A stretch of 64,000 nucleotides of DNA from Chitinophaga arvensicola (lineage in GTDB: Bacteria > Bacteroidota > Bacteroidia > Chitinophagales > Chitinophagaceae). Location: the NCBI RefSeq assembly GCF_900110835.1, contig NZ_FOJG01000002.1, forward strand, positions 496,001 to 560,000, read 5' to 3'. Shown here in pieces: positions 54,835-64,000 of the stretch. Under the pieces are notes generated by a model that did no database searches, was not told the DNA's origin, and saw nothing but the letters and a program-made list of their open reading frames with translations. The position numbers and the translations under genes are program-made. Numbering within the stretch: position 1 is the stretch's first letter; each line of letters opens with the position of its first letter.

Positions 54835-55530
54835 ATGAATTGCCTGATAGTAGACGATAATAAACTGGCCAGAACCGCTATGAAACAGCTGGCCAGTCAT
54901 GTTGAACACCTGCAAGTAGTAGGTGAATGCAATAGCGCGATGGAAGCTTATAATCTTTTACAGAAAGAAAAAGTAGATCTGCTGTTGCTGGATATAGAAA
55001 TGCCTGGTATGAGCGGGCTGGAACTAACCCGCAACCTGGGAAAAAAGCGTCCGGTGATCATTTTTACTACCGTTAAAAAGGAATATGCGGTGGAAGCCTT
55101 TGAACTGAATGTAGCGGATTACCTGATCAAGCCTGTACAGCCCGCCCGTTTTATACAGGCGATAGAAAAAGCCCGGGAAATCATCGACAGCAACCAGGGT
55201 GAATTACAGGTGTCTGACACCGAGTTTGTTTTTATAAGGGATAACGGGGTGCTGAAACGGATCCGGACAGAAGACATCCTTTTCCTGGAAGCTATGGGCG
55301 ACTATGTAAAATTAAACACGCCACAAAAGTTTCATGCCATCCATACTACATTGAAGGCCCTGGAAGAAAAGCTGCCGGCTGGCAGATTTATGCGCGTACA
55401 CCGTTCCTATATTGTTGCGCTCGACAAAATAGAGTCCATCGAAGACGGTACCATTATCATTCACAAAAACGCCATTCCGGTGGCAGATGCTTACCGCTCT
55501 GCACTAAATAATAAATTGAATCTCCTTTAA
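54835..55530 (+). CDS. LytTR family response regulator
   Basis: 231 residues. The receiver domain (about 1-115) has acidic D7-D8, phosphoacceptor D53 in LLLLDIEMPGMSG and K99 in LIKPV. The LytTR DNA-binding domain (about 125-231) has RTEDILFLEAMGDYVKL, FMRVHRSYIVALDKI and PVADAYRSAL. It probably controls the two small secreted genes nearby, which carry LytTR-type tandem repeats upstream. No histidine kinase is fused or immediately adjacent; a hybrid kinase lies 0.5 kb further on. Confidence 0.92.
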   Translation: MNCLIVDDNKLARTAMKQLASHVEHLQVVGECNSAMEAYNLLQKEKVDLLLLDIEMPGMSGLELTRNLGKKRPVIIFTTVKKEYAVEAFELNVADYLIKPVQPARFIQAIEKAREIIDSNQGELQVSDTEFVFIRDNGVLKRIRTEDILFLEAMGDYVKLNTPQKFHAIHTTLKALEEKLPAGRFMRVHRSYIVALDKIESIEDGTIIIHKNAIPVADAYRSALNNKLNLL

Positions 55531-55560
55531 TTCAACGACACTTTCCCCTTTTTGACCGAT
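55531..55560 (+). promoter_or_regulatory. Candidate LytTR operator upstream of 55658 gene
   Basis: TTCAACGAC (55531-55539) and TTGACCGAT (55552-55560) are 9-base direct repeats with 12 bases between (period 21). The site starts 127 bases before the small gene's ATG. The 12-mer TTCAACGACACT recurs exactly before the second small gene. Confidence 0.65.
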
Positions 55561-55657
55561 AGCTGCTGCCTGTTGGGCCATTAGTGTCCAACTGTCCTTT
55601 TATGTGGGTGTATCTTTAGGTCGTCAAACAATTGATCACTAACTAAAATATACAGCC

Positions 55658-55855
55658 ATGAAAAAGTTTGGTATTATCGTCGCAGCAGCAGCTATGTTAT
55701 TTATGAGTGCATCATCTTTTGCACAAACACCTGCGCCTAAAAAAGAAGCATCCAAAACAGAAGCCCCAGCTAAGGCTCCTGCACATAAAGCACATTCGAA
55801 GCATCATCATGCAGCAAAACCTGCTGCTGCTCCGGCTGCACCAAAAGCAAAATAA
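55658..55855 (+). CDS. Small secreted Ala/Lys/His-rich protein
   Basis: 65 residues with a signal peptide (about 1-22, ending SSFAQ). The mature 43 residues are low complexity with Ala, Lys, Pro and a His cluster (SKHHHAAK). It is paralogous to the product of 58350-58538. Similar short Lys-rich exported peptides are frequent in Bacteroidota without known role. The upstream LytTR-type operator and following terminator make it a single-gene unit. Confidence 0.75.
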   Translation: MKKFGIIVAAAAMLFMSASSFAQTPAPKKEASKTEAPAKAPAHKAHSKHHHAAKPAAAPAAPKAK

Positions 55856-55876
55856 TTTAAGTCTTTCCTTTAGATG

Positions 55877-55911
55877 ATTAGCCTCAGCGAATTATTTACG
55901 CTGAGGCTAAT
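55877..55911 (+). terminator. Hairpin terminator
   Basis: ATTAGCCTCAGCG (55877-55889) pairs with CGCTGAGGCTAAT (55899-55911), 13 bp with a 9-base loop. It ends the small secreted gene. Confidence 0.7.
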
Positions 55912-55992
55912 TATCTGATAGAAGGAATAATAAAATTGCTACTTTTATTGAACCGGCTTTCCTATATCAGCGTTTATATGTACTAAACTGTC

Positions 55993-58191
55993 ATGCAGCC
56001 TAAAAGAATAAAATATTACCTCCTTGGCCTGTTCATTACCGGAATGATATTATTTGTTGTGCTGCAGTTCAACTCCTCCAATAACATCCACAAACTGATC
56101 AAAGGCAACGAGCAGTTACTCCAGGAACTGAATGTAAAGAATGAACTCCAGAAGTTACAAACCAATATGGCTAAAACCGACAGCAAAGTGCGCGGGGCAG
56201 TCATATCACAGGATACCCTCCATATTACCGGCATTGAAGCGGAAATAGCTATTATCAAGGCTGATCTCAAGGAGATCAATAAAATCATCAAAAACGACAG
56301 TACAGAGAAACTCCTCACCCAGCTCAATTACCTGGTAGATGAGAAGAATACCTTTAACCTGATGGTGCTGGATACCTTCTACAGTCAGGGTAAATGGGCA
56401 GCTGAACGGATGATCAATAACCAGAAAGGCAAACGGCTGGGCGAAGCCATCAATAGCATTTTACGGCAACTGGATACCACACGGCAATCGGAGGTAAACC
56501 GTACCACCCACCTGATCGATAGCAGCGGACAAAAGGCGCAGAGCTGGGGAACCATCCTGGTGTTCTTTGCCTGTTTGACCAGTCTGCTGGCTTTCCTGTA
56601 TATCACCAGCCGTATTCACCGGCAGGAGCAACTCATAGACGCCCTGGATGAATCACAGCAACAGGAAAAAAAACTGGCCGCAGTAAAGGAACAGTTCCTG
56701 GCCAATATGAGTCATGAAATACGTACCCCCATGAATGCCGTGCTGGGATTCACTCACCTGCTGAAAGTGCAACCCCTGAACGATAAATCAAAAGAATATG
56801 TGGGCGCCATCGAAAGCGCGGGTCATAGTTTACTGGAAATCATAAACGATATACTGGATATCTCTAAAATAGAATCCGGTATGATGCGCATAGAAGCCAC
56901 CTCTTTCAGCCTGCGAAGTGTATTGCACGGTGTGAATACCATGTTCAAACCCAAGGCAGAAGAAAAGCAATTGCAGTTATCCGTTACCATTGAAGAGGAG
57001 GTACCGGATATTTTATATGGAGATGTGATGCGACTGACCCAGGTGCTGGTAAACCTGACCAGTAATGCGGTTAAATTTACCAGTGAAGGCGAAGTACGGA
57101 TCCACGTGGCTAAAATATGGGCAGAAGATAATGCCGTTCGTATATTATTCACCGTTAGTGATACCGGCATCGGCATTGATGCGGATAAACTGGGAAGTAT
57201 CTTTGATCGCTTTAACCAGGCGGAAGCCTCCACCACGCGAAAATACGGTGGTACCGGTCTTGGACTCACCATTGTTAAACAGCTGATAGAACTACAAAAT
57301 GGCTTCATCTCAGTAGAAAGCAAAGCCGGCGAGGGCGCCACTTTTAAAGTAGAACTGCCGTACACATTGGGAGAGTCTTTACTGGAAGAAGGAAATTCCT
57401 ATTTCACAGAGAGCGATCAGCTTCCCCTTCACCCGGATGTACGACTGCTGGTAGCAGAAGATAATAAAATGAATCAGAACCTGCTGCGTCATCTGCTGAG
57501 CAGCTGGCAGCTACAGTATAAGATTGTCAACAATGGCAAAGAGGTATTGCAGGCGCTGGACCGTCAACATTTCGACCTGGTGCTGATGGATATACAAATG
57601 CCGGAAATGGACGGTTATAGTGCCGTACAGGCTATCCGGAATGAGTTGCATTCCACGATCCCTGTAATTGCCATGACCGCACATGCGATGACTGGTGAGC
57701 GGGAGAAATGTTTGCAGATGGGCATGAATGAATATATCTCTAAACCCATTATTGAAGAAGACCTGTATAAAATGATCCAGGTGTATATTGGCAAGCTGCC
57801 CCCACGGGAGTTGCCCTCTGTATACCACCTGCCGCATGAAAACGGTACGCTGCACCTGATCAATATGAATTACCTGCATGATCTTTCCAAGGGCAATGCC
57901 CATTTCGAAAAAACGATGCTGGAGCAATTCATTGCACAGTTACCGGAAGAATTATCGCTCCTTAAACAGGCAGTGGTAGCAGAAGACATTCCTGCCATCC
58001 GGGCGACGGCGCATAACCTGAAAACAACGGTATCTTTTATTGGTTTACAGCAGCATCTCTATCCTATCCTGGAACCACTGGAAAAGCTACAGGAAAACAA
58101 CTATCACTCCAACGTGGTGGCCGGACAGTTCAATACGCTGAAACAGCTGTGTATACAGGCGGTACAAGAGGCCATCCATATTTTATTATAA
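55993..58191 (+). CDS. Hybrid histidine kinase with receiver and Hpt domains
   Basis: A 732-residue membrane sensor. A first span (about 8-24) and second span (about 183-205) enclose a helical periplasmic sensor of CHASE3 type. The kinase core has phosphoacceptor His241 in MSHEIRTPMN, then N box LVNLTSNAVKFT, DTGIGID and GGTGLGLTI. The receiver has Asp533 in LVLMDIQMPEMDG. The C-terminal Hpt has His674 in AHNLKTT. This set allows an internal phosphorelay that could end on the LytTR regulator encoded 0.5 kb upstream. Confidence 0.9.
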   Translation: MQPKRIKYYLLGLFITGMILFVVLQFNSSNNIHKLIKGNEQLLQELNVKNELQKLQTNMAKTDSKVRGAVISQDTLHITGIEAEIAIIKADLKEINKIIKNDSTEKLLTQLNYLVDEKNTFNLMVLDTFYSQGKWAAERMINNQKGKRLGEAINSILRQLDTTRQSEVNRTTHLIDSSGQKAQSWGTILVFFACLTSLLAFLYITSRIHRQEQLIDALDESQQQEKKLAAVKEQFLANMSHEIRTPMNAVLGFTHLLKVQPLNDKSKEYVGAIESAGHSLLEIINDILDISKIESGMMRIEATSFSLRSVLHGVNTMFKPKAEEKQLQLSVTIEEEVPDILYGDVMRLTQVLVNLTSNAVKFTSEGEVRIHVAKIWAEDNAVRILFTVSDTGIGIDADKLGSIFDRFNQAEASTTRKYGGTGLGLTIVKQLIELQNGFISVESKAGEGATFKVELPYTLGESLLEEGNSYFTESDQLPLHPDVRLLVAEDNKMNQNLLRHLLSSWQLQYKIVNNGKEVLQALDRQHFDLVLMDIQMPEMDGYSAVQAIRNELHSTIPVIAMTAHAMTGEREKCLQMGMNEYISKPIIEEDLYKMIQVYIGKLPPRELPSVYHLPHENGTLHLINMNYLHDLSKGNAHFEKTMLEQFIAQLPEELSLLKQAVVAEDIPAIRATAHNLKTTVSFIGLQQHLYPILEPLEKLQENNYHSNVVAGQFNTLKQLCIQAVQEAIHILL

Positions 58192-58218
58192 TCCGTTTAT
58201 ATAGATTACCGTACATTT

Positions 58219-58257
58219 TTCCCTGTTCAACGACACTAATTCCCTGTTCACCGAAAC
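58219..58257 (+). promoter_or_regulatory. Candidate LytTR operator upstream of 58350 gene
   Basis: Two 18-base repeats (58219-58236 and 58240-58257) agree at 16 of 18 positions with period 21. The 9-base core is TTCAACGAC then TTCACCGAA with 12 bases between. The core starts 124 bases before the ATG. Spacing matches the known LytTR arrangement of two 9-base repeats about 12-13 apart. Confidence 0.7.
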
Positions 58258-58349
58258 ATCCTGCCAACGCCTCTCCCACTGATGTATTTTTACTACAGAA
58301 ATAACAACAAACACATTCTTCATCTAATCATTTTAAAAAGACAATTATC

Positions 58350-58538
58350 ATGAAAAAAAGCCTGATCGCCGCTGTAGTAGTAATGAGCATTTCTGCTGCC
58401 TCTTTCGCACAAGCACCAGCTGCTAAACCTGCAAAGAAAGCTGCTAAAACTGAAGCTAAAGCTGAAGCAAAACCTGCTGCTGATACTACTAAGAAAGCTG
58501 CTAAACACGAGCACGCTGCTCCTAAGAAAAAAGCATAA
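58350..58538 (+). CDS. Small secreted Ala/Lys-rich protein (paralogue)
   Basis: 62 residues with a signal peptide (about 1-21, ending ASFAQ) and a low-complexity Ala/Lys/Glu/Pro tail with His near the end (HEHAAPKKKA). Design and composition match the product of 55658-55855. It has its own LytTR-type operator and is followed by a strong terminator. Function is unknown. Confidence 0.75.
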   Translation: MKKSLIAAVVVMSISAASFAQAPAAKPAKKAAKTEAKAEAKPAADTTKKAAKHEHAAPKKKA

Positions 58539-58567
58539 TTCAACACATACAGCGTTTGAGTTAATAG

Positions 58568-58599
58568 TCCCGTCAGCCTCCCAGTTGACGGGATTTTTT
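58568..58599 (+). terminator. Rho-independent terminator
   Basis: TCCCGTCA (58568-58575) pairs with TGACGGGA (58586-58593), followed by six T. It ends the second small secreted gene. Confidence 0.8.
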
Positions 58600-58686
58600 G
58601 TGCCTGTACGGAAATAGCAGTCATCCGGTTCCGGGGAATAATGACCGTCATAAATTGCACCTTCGATTCGCATTGTAAGGCATAAA

Positions 58687-58716
58687 AAAAGAGTCCACTT
58701 TGCAGCGGACTCTTTT
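58687..58716. terminator. Rho-independent terminator
   Basis: AAAAGAGTCC (58687-58696) pairs with GGACTCTTTT (58707-58716), a 10-bp stem with a 10-base loop. It ends the minus-strand TPR gene. Confidence 0.8.
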
Positions 58717-58737
58717 CAATTATATAGAACGGTATGC

Positions 58738-59994
58738 TTATTTCTGCAGGCCGTCAAGTTTCTTTTTCACTTCTTCTACTTTTGCAGTGTTATTTTTGAT
58801 CGCATAGATCTTCTGCAGAGCATAGAGGCAGCTTTCGTAGGTTTGCTTATCACTTGCATCGAGGCTGCTTGCTTTAGCAGTGAAGCCAGCATCTGCTTTC
58901 TCGAAGAAAGGTAATGCCTGACCCATCAGACCTTCTACTTTACCCTGTAATTCTTTGGCTTTAGGAGAAGTCTGTTGTTTGCTATCCAGACCGTTGAGTT
59001 CTTTATTGAAAACAACAGCGCGGTTAAAGTACAGCGCACCCAGCTGGAAGTTAGCAGTAGCATCAGCAGGATTCATTTCGATGGCTTTCTTGTAAGCTGC
59101 TTCTGCTTTACCGATCAGCTCTTCGTAGTTAGCTGGTTTAGGAGCATCAGCGCCTTTGTCATCGCGGGGATTAGCGAGGTTGTCTACACGGATAGCGTAG
59201 TCCAGTACCGCAGCTTCGTCGGATGGATTGTCAGCGATTTTCTTTTCCAGCATGGAAAGTAATTCGTTGGTTTTACCGGTTTTGCTGTAGAACGCCATTT
59301 CCATATCGTTAAAGCGTTTGTCTTTAGGGAACAAAGCTTTAGCCTGTTCGATCGTTTTCAGCCAGTTAGCCTGATCACCTTTCTCTTCGTACAACTGACC
59401 CAGGATCACATAGAGTGCTGGTTCGCCTTTGAACTGCAGGTCTGCTGCTTTTTTCAGGTAGGTGAAAGCATCGTCTTTTTTGCCGGCCTGGTTAGCAGCA
59501 TAGCCTACGTAGAAAGTGAGGGCAGTATCTGTAGGGATAGAGCCACCCAGGTTTTTACTGTTATAGAAGTCAGCTACTGCGAAAGCTTCTTTGAAGTTGA
59601 TGAGAGATGAATCCCATTTCTGTTCGTTCAGATTTGCGTAACCAGCGTTGGCGATAGTAGCGTATACGTTGAATAAAGGCTGGTTCATTTCCAGAACGGC
59701 CTCTTTCATCTTTGGATCTATTTCCAAAGCTTTCTTGAATGCGCTGAAAGCTTCTTCAGATAGGGCCGGATTCTTTTGTTTAGTGCCCATAGCTTCCAGA
59801 ATCTTACCATTTACCAGCCAGGTTTTAGCGTCGTTTTTGGTTTTATCGTTCTGTAATGCTGCGTCAATGTCCGCTTTGGCTTTTTCCAGATCTTGCTTCT
59901 TCAGGTTCTCATCCGCACTGCTAACTTTTGCCCGTTGTGCCATAACCGATACACCGGCCGTGCAAAAGAGAAGAGATACCAATAATTTTTTCAT
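58738..59994 (-). CDS. TPR repeat protein, exported
   Basis: 418 residues with a signal peptide (about 1-19, ending VMAQ), then a superhelix of tetratricopeptide-type repeats, with units such as AFSAFKKALEIDPKMKEAVLEM and AYKKAIEMNPADATANFQLGALY. It probably acts as a scaffold in the periplasm. It is a single gene, upstream of a terminator and downstream in position of gyrA on the same strand. Confidence 0.85.
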   Translation of the reverse strand: MKKLLVSLLFCTAGVSVMAQRAKVSSADENLKKQDLEKAKADIDAALQNDKTKNDAKTWLVNGKILEAMGTKQKNPALSEEAFSAFKKALEIDPKMKEAVLEMNQPLFNVYATIANAGYANLNEQKWDSSLINFKEAFAVADFYNSKNLGGSIPTDTALTFYVGYAANQAGKKDDAFTYLKKAADLQFKGEPALYVILGQLYEEKGDQANWLKTIEQAKALFPKDKRFNDMEMAFYSKTGKTNELLSMLEKKIADNPSDEAAVLDYAIRVDNLANPRDDKGADAPKPANYEELIGKAEAAYKKAIEMNPADATANFQLGALYFNRAVVFNKELNGLDSKQQTSPKAKELQGKVEGLMGQALPFFEKADAGFTAKASSLDASDKQTYESCLYALQKIYAIKNNTAKVEEVKKKLDGLQK

Positions 59995-60108
59995 GCTTTT
60001 GTTTTTTTTAGTTGCTGATTACAATAAGAGTATGGTGCTCTAATAAATAGTAATACAACCAGTAGCATAGTTACCACTAAAAGCTGGCTGCATTTTTTAT
60101 CAGGAACG

Positions 60109-60138
60109 GGTAACAGCCCGGGTTAAGGAGCTGTTACC
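60109..60138 (-). terminator. Hairpin downstream of gyrA
   Basis: GGTAACAGC (60109-60117) pairs with GCTGTTACC (60130-60138), a 9-bp stem just beyond the gyrA stop. A T-run on the minus strand is not directly adjacent, so the strength is uncertain. Confidence 0.5.
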
Positions 60139-60150
60139 TGTCTAAAGTAT

Positions 60151-62751
60151 TTATTCTTCTGTAGTGTCAGTGGCTTCACCGTCGGTTTCTTCCGGTGCAT
60201 TTTCACCTGCTTCAGGTGTTTCTTCGCTTGCTACAGGGGACGCTTCGCTACCTTCTGCGTCGTCTTCTGCATGAATGACTTCTTCTTCCTGTTCATCCAG
60301 TCGTGCTACGGCGGCAATTTCGTCGTTGTCGTCCAGGCGGATCAGGCGTACACCCTGGGTGGCACGTCCTGCTTCGCGGATATCTGCTACTGCCATGCGG
60401 ATGGTGATACCGGATTTGCAGGTAATCATCAGATCGTGTTTCTCGGTGACATCGAGAATGGCGATGAGGTTACCGGTTTTTTCAGTGATGTTGATGGTTT
60501 TCACACCTTTACCACCACGGTTGGTAATACGGTATTCCTCAATATTGGTACGTTTACCGAAGCCTTTCTCAGAAACCACCAGGATGGTTTTCTGATCGTC
60601 TTCCTTATTAACACAAACCATACCAACCACTTCATCCTTGTCGCTGTCTACCTCAATTCCTCTTACACCGATGGCACCTCGACCGGTGTCACGTACGGTT
60701 ACTTCAGGGAATCTGATAGCGCGGCCGCTCTGGATGGCCATCATGATCTGGCTGTCGCCGGTGGTCAGTTTAGCTTCCAGCAGTTCATCGCCTTCATTGA
60801 TGGTAATGGCGTTCACACCATTCTGACGTGGGCGGGAGAATTCTTCCACCATGGTCTTCTTGATGATACCTTTCTTGGTACAGAGCACAATATAGTGACT
60901 GTTGATAAAATCTTTATCACTCAGGTCCTTGATATCGATAATGGCGCGGATCTTATCATCTGCGGGCAGTTGGATCATGTTCTGGATCGCACGTCCTTTA
61001 CCGCTCTTTTCTCCGTCCGGAATTTCGTAAACTTTCAGCCAGTAACAACGGCCTTTTTCCGTGAAGAACAACATGGTATGGTGCGTGGAAGCCACGAACA
61101 GGTGCTCGATATAATCCTCGTCGCGGGTTTTGCCGCCGATGGCGCCGCGTCCGCCGCGTTTCTGCTGGCGGTAATCGTAAGCAGAGGTACGTTTGATATA
61201 ACCGAGATGAGAAATGGTGATCACCACATCTTCTTCTGCGATAATATCTTCGATTCTCATTTCGCTGGCGAGGTACTGGATTTCGGTTTTACGTTCGTCA
61301 CCGAATTTCTTTTTCACTTCTTCCAGTTCTTCACGGATGATCTTCATCCTTAAAGTTTCGTCATCAAGTACATCTTTCAGGTAAGCGATGAGCTTCATGA
61401 TCTCGTCGTATTCTGCGCGGATTTTATCGCGTTCCATACCTGTTAAACGCTGTAAACGCAGTTCCAGGATGGCTTTCGACTGTAATTCAGACAAACCGAA
61501 TTCACTCATCAGGCCTTCTTTCGCCACTTCCGGTGTAGCTGCTGCACGGATCAATGCAATCACCTGGTCGAGATGATCGAGTGCAATCAGGTAACCAGCG
61601 AGGATGTGGGCTTTTTCTTCTGCTTTACGCAGATCGAAGCGGGTTCTTCTCACCACTACTTCGTGACGGAAATCGATGAACTCTCCGATCATATCTTTCA
61701 GGTTCAGGATACGCGGACGGCCTTTTACCAGGGCCACGTTATTGATACCATAGGATGTCTGGAGTTCAGAATATTTAAATAACTGGTTGATGATCACATT
61801 AGAGATCGCTTCTCTTTTCAGATCAATTACCAGACGCATACCTTCACGGTCACTTTCGTCCCGTACATCGGAGATGCCTTCAATAATTTTATCATTTACC
61901 AGCTGAGCAATTTTCTGGTGTAATACTGCTTTGTTGATCTGGTAAGGCAGTTCGTAAATCACCAGTTTCTCACGACCGTTCTTGGCTGTTTCGGAGGTGA
62001 TTTTACCTCTTACCACTACTCTGCCTCGTCCGGTTTCAAAACCTTGTTTTACGCCTTCAAAACCATAAATCACACCTCCTGTCGGGAAGTCCGGCGCCTT
62101 GATGTGTTTCACCAGGTCTTCAATAGAGATATCCTTGTTTTCGATATAGGCGATAGCACCATCCACCACTTCACTGAGGTTGTGGGGCATAATGTTGGTA
62201 GCCATACCTACGGCGATACCGGAAGCACCATTAACGAGCAGATTGGGAATACGGGTAGGCAGTACCGTAGGTTCTTCGAGGGTATCATCGAAGTTGTTGG
62301 TAAAGTCTACTGTTTCCTTTTCGATGTCTTCCAGCATGGCTTCTGCGATCTTCTGCAGTCTGATCTCGGTATAACGCATCGCTGCAGGCATGTCGCCATC
62401 TACCGAACCAAAGTTACCCTGACCATCCACCATGGGATAGCGCATGCTCCAGGGCTGCGCCAGACGTACGATGGTGTCATAAATGGAGGCATCACCGTGC
62501 GGGTGATATTTACCCATTACCTCACCCACAATACGCGCTGATTTCTTGTAGGCTTTGTTACTGTGATTACCCAGTTCATTCATTCCGAATAAAACACGGC
62601 GGTGCACAGGTTTCAAACCATCTCTCACATCGGGCAAGGCGCGGCCTACGATCACGGACATAGAGTAATCTATGTAGGCCGTTTTCATTTGCTCCTCGAT
62701 ATTTATCTGGACAATTCTCCCTTCCTGATGATTTTCCGTATGCTCTGTCAT
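60151..62751 (-). CDS. gyrA: DNA gyrase subunit A
   Basis: From ATG 62751 ([16 protein letters not shown]) it has 866 residues. A longer open frame reaching 62910 has an unconserved extension. The breakage-reunion domain has active Tyr127 in AAMRYTEI, the C-terminal domain begins after the QKRGGRG box, and a long acidic tail (about 820-866) ends in TDTTEE. In the quinolone-resistance region the residues are H-G-D87-A88-S89-I90-Y91-D92, so position 88 is Ala where E. coli has Ser83. It introduces negative supercoils with GyrB. Confidence 0.96.
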   Translation of the reverse strand: MTEHTENHQEGRIVQINIEEQMKTAYIDYSMSVIVGRALPDVRDGLKPVHRRVLFGMNELGNHSNKAYKKSARIVGEVMGKYHPHGDASIYDTIVRLAQPWSMRYPMVDGQGNFGSVDGDMPAAMRYTEIRLQKIAEAMLEDIEKETVDFTNNFDDTLEEPTVLPTRIPNLLVNGASGIAVGMATNIMPHNLSEVVDGAIAYIENKDISIEDLVKHIKAPDFPTGGVIYGFEGVKQGFETGRGRVVVRGKITSETAKNGREKLVIYELPYQINKAVLHQKIAQLVNDKIIEGISDVRDESDREGMRLVIDLKREAISNVIINQLFKYSELQTSYGINNVALVKGRPRILNLKDMIGEFIDFRHEVVVRRTRFDLRKAEEKAHILAGYLIALDHLDQVIALIRAAATPEVAKEGLMSEFGLSELQSKAILELRLQRLTGMERDKIRAEYDEIMKLIAYLKDVLDDETLRMKIIREELEEVKKKFGDERKTEIQYLASEMRIEDIIAEEDVVITISHLGYIKRTSAYDYRQQKRGGRGAIGGKTRDEDYIEHLFVASTHHTMLFFTEKGRCYWLKVYEIPDGEKSGKGRAIQNMIQLPADDKIRAIIDIKDLSDKDFINSHYIVLCTKKGIIKKTMVEEFSRPRQNGVNAITINEGDELLEAKLTTGDSQIMMAIQSGRAIRFPEVTVRDTGRGAIGVRGIEVDSDKDEVVGMVCVNKEDDQKTILVVSEKGFGKRTNIEEYRITNRGGKGVKTINITEKTGNLIAILDVTEKHDLMITCKSGITIRMAVADIREAGRATQGVRLIRLDDNDEIAAVARLDEQEEEVIHAEDDAEGSEASPVASEETPEAGENAPEETDGEATDTTEE

Positions 62752-63174
62752 TTTGTGTGTTGATTTACAGTTTTTTCTGCTGAAAACAGATAAGGGCAAA
62801 TATAGCCATTTCAGCCCTATTTCCGGCCTAAAAATCAAAGAATGTGAATAAAAAACGCCATAGGGATTAACGCTTATATTGCAATATCGATATATGATTG
62901 ATTTAAACAATGAATGACAACCATTTATATGGCTTTTGTGTTATAGAGAAATAACCCTGATTTGAAGATATCCGCAATATGTTAACACTTTTTAATATAT
63001 TAGAATATAAATATTGGCAAAGTATTTGTTTCTAATAGACTGATAATCAATAGGTCGAATCGACGGAAAACATATATATAATAAGAATAAATCCGAATTG
63101 CTTTAAAAATTCGAACATTAGTATAAAAAGTGCTGTTATTCCCCTGATTCTTAATCATATTTCTAAAGAAGACT
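62752..63174. other. Divergent promoter region of gyrA and the saccharopine dehydrogenase gene
   Basis: 423 AT-rich bases between divergent genes. They should hold promoters for both sides, but I cannot name exact boxes and see no gene or RNA. Confidence 0.4.
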
Positions 63175-64000
63175 ATGAAGAACATACTGTTGTTTGGCGC
63201 CGGTAAATCGGCCACCAGTCTGATCGACTATCTGTTGGCAAATGCACCGAGACAAAAATGGCATATCACCGTCGCGGATCATGACCTTTCGCTCATCAAG
63301 TCCAAAACAGGAAAATCATATTATGCTACCCCCACTGCACTGGATATCAAAGACAGCGCAGCCAGACAAACCCTGATCCGGGAAACCGACCTCGTGATCT
63401 CTCTTCTCCCGGCTTCCCTTCATATCCTGGTGGCTAAAGACTGCCTGGAAGCAAAGAAAAACCTGCTGACAGCCTCCTACATCGATGAAGAAGTAAGAGC
63501 CTTGCAGGCAGATATCGAAAAAGCCGGTCTGCTCTTTATGTATGAAATGGGACTGGATCCCGGTATAGATCACATGTCGGCCATGAAACTGATTCATTCT
63601 ATTGAAAAGAAAGGCGGACAGATTTTCTCTTTTAAGTCTTACTGCGGCGGACTCATCTCTCCCGACAGCAATGATAATCCCTGGCAGTATAAAGTATCCT
63701 GGAATGCCCGTAACATCGTAATGGCGGGAGCTTCAGGCGCTACCTACAAGGAGAAAGGCAAAGTGAAGGAGCTTACCCATGAACAGCTGTTTGATCATAC
63801 CAAAACCATACAGGTGCCTGGTCTTGGCAAACTCGCCTTTTACCCCAACCGCGATTCGCTGGCCTACATGACCGCTTATAAACTGGAAGAACTGGCCACC
63901 TTTATGCGGGCTACACTCCGCTTTCCCGATTTCTGCGAAGGCTGGAATGCCCTGATTAAACTGGGCCTCACTGATGACGGGCACAAAATTGCAACCGATC
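63175..64000 (+). CDS. Saccharopine dehydrogenase family protein (partial, cut by window end)
   Basis: ATG 63175 opens a frame with no stop before the window end, giving the first 275 codons. The N-terminal Rossmann segment has ILLFGAGKSATSLIDYL, and later blocks include SLLPASLHILVAKDCLEAKKN, MGLDPGIDHMSAMKLI and a Gly-rich segment SYCGGLISPDSNDNPWQYK. It matches the lysine-metabolism saccharopine reductase/dehydrogenase family. The C-terminus is missing, so the exact subtype cannot be decided. Confidence 0.85.
   Translation, partial: MKNILLFGAGKSATSLIDYLLANAPRQKWHITVADHDLSLIKSKTGKSYYATPTALDIKDSAARQTLIRETDLVISLLPASLHILVAKDCLEAKKNLLTASYIDEEVRALQADIEKAGLLFMYEMGLDPGIDHMSAMKLIHSIEKKGGQIFSFKSYCGGLISPDSNDNPWQYKVSWNARNIVMAGASGATYKEKGKVKELTHEQLFDHTKTIQVPGLGKLAFYPNRDSLAYMTAYKLEELATFMRATLRFPDFCEGWNALIKLGLTDDGHKIATD

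Noticed and set aside
60271-61353. 360-codon open frame antisense to gyrA
   Set aside because: The opposite strand encodes the conserved GyrA; the long frame results from its codon usage.
1-64000. CRISPR arrays, rRNA and tRNA genes
   Set aside because: No regularly spaced repeats and no recognisable RNA gene sequences were found in the gaps.

Overview
The window is chromosomal DNA of a Bacteroidota bacterium. The likely genus is Chitinophaga or a close relative in the Chitinophagaceae. This is inferred from the gene families: PCMD lipoproteins, a TonB-dependent receptor of the outer-membrane beta-barrel family, LytTR regulators, DUF6660 next to a CusA-type pump, and YdeP/FdhD. TAnnTTTG-like promoter boxes fit as well. 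No rRNA, tRNA or CRISPR array was seen.

The most notable region is 2188-8982, an integrated provirus of about 6.8 kb. It carries a gene II/X-type rolling-circle replication initiator, a small helix-turn-helix protein and a tightly overlapping operon. The operon encodes two beta-rich proteins (capsid candidates), several tiny single-span membrane proteins, a basic Arg/Gly/Tyr-rich protein and a membrane-anchored lytic transglycosylase. No Zot-type ATPase and no integrase are present. The element is bounded by two Xer recombination (dif-like) sites that share 15 identical bases. The right site has an XerD arm identical to that of E. coli dif. I read it as a FLiP-like (Finnlakeviridae-like) ssDNA, probably membrane-containing, phage integrated at the chromosomal dif site by host XerCD. 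The terminus of replication should therefore lie here. The provirus sits between two SDR/AraC gene pairs whose AraC members are paralogues of equal length.

Region by region: 9.4-11.9 kb holds the second SDR/AraC pair and a PepSY-like secreted protein. 12-17 kb holds an EmrAB-TolC-type drug efflux operon with a divergent AraC regulator. 17-21.7 kb holds an S10-family peptidase, an outer-membrane barrel protein and two PCMD lipoproteins. 21.7-27 kb holds membrane and lipid genes (FUSC, two PAP2 phosphatases), DinB, MarR, and a potassium channel with a zinc-ribbon tail. 27-35 kb holds pncB, a zinc metallopeptidase, a quinone-oxidoreductase-like enzyme, the fdhD/YdeP molybdoenzyme pair and a nitronate monooxygenase. 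35-41 kb holds a BamA/TamA-like protein, DUF1328, a DUF695-RraB fusion and a TonB-dependent receptor. 41-48.5 kb holds a thioesterase, an ABC exporter, two small lipoproteins, MgtC, DUF763, endonuclease V and an unknown secreted protein.

48.7-54.7 kb is a CusCBA/CzcCBA-type metal efflux operon led by a DUF6660 gene. 54.8-58.5 kb is a signalling island: a LytTR response regulator, a hybrid histidine kinase and two small paralogous Ala/Lys-rich secreted proteins. Both small genes carry the same tandem-repeat operator 124-127 bases before the start codon, which suggests a dedicated regulon. The window ends with a TPR protein, gyrA (Ala at the position equivalent to E. coli Ser83) and the start of a saccharopine dehydrogenase-family gene cut by the window edge.
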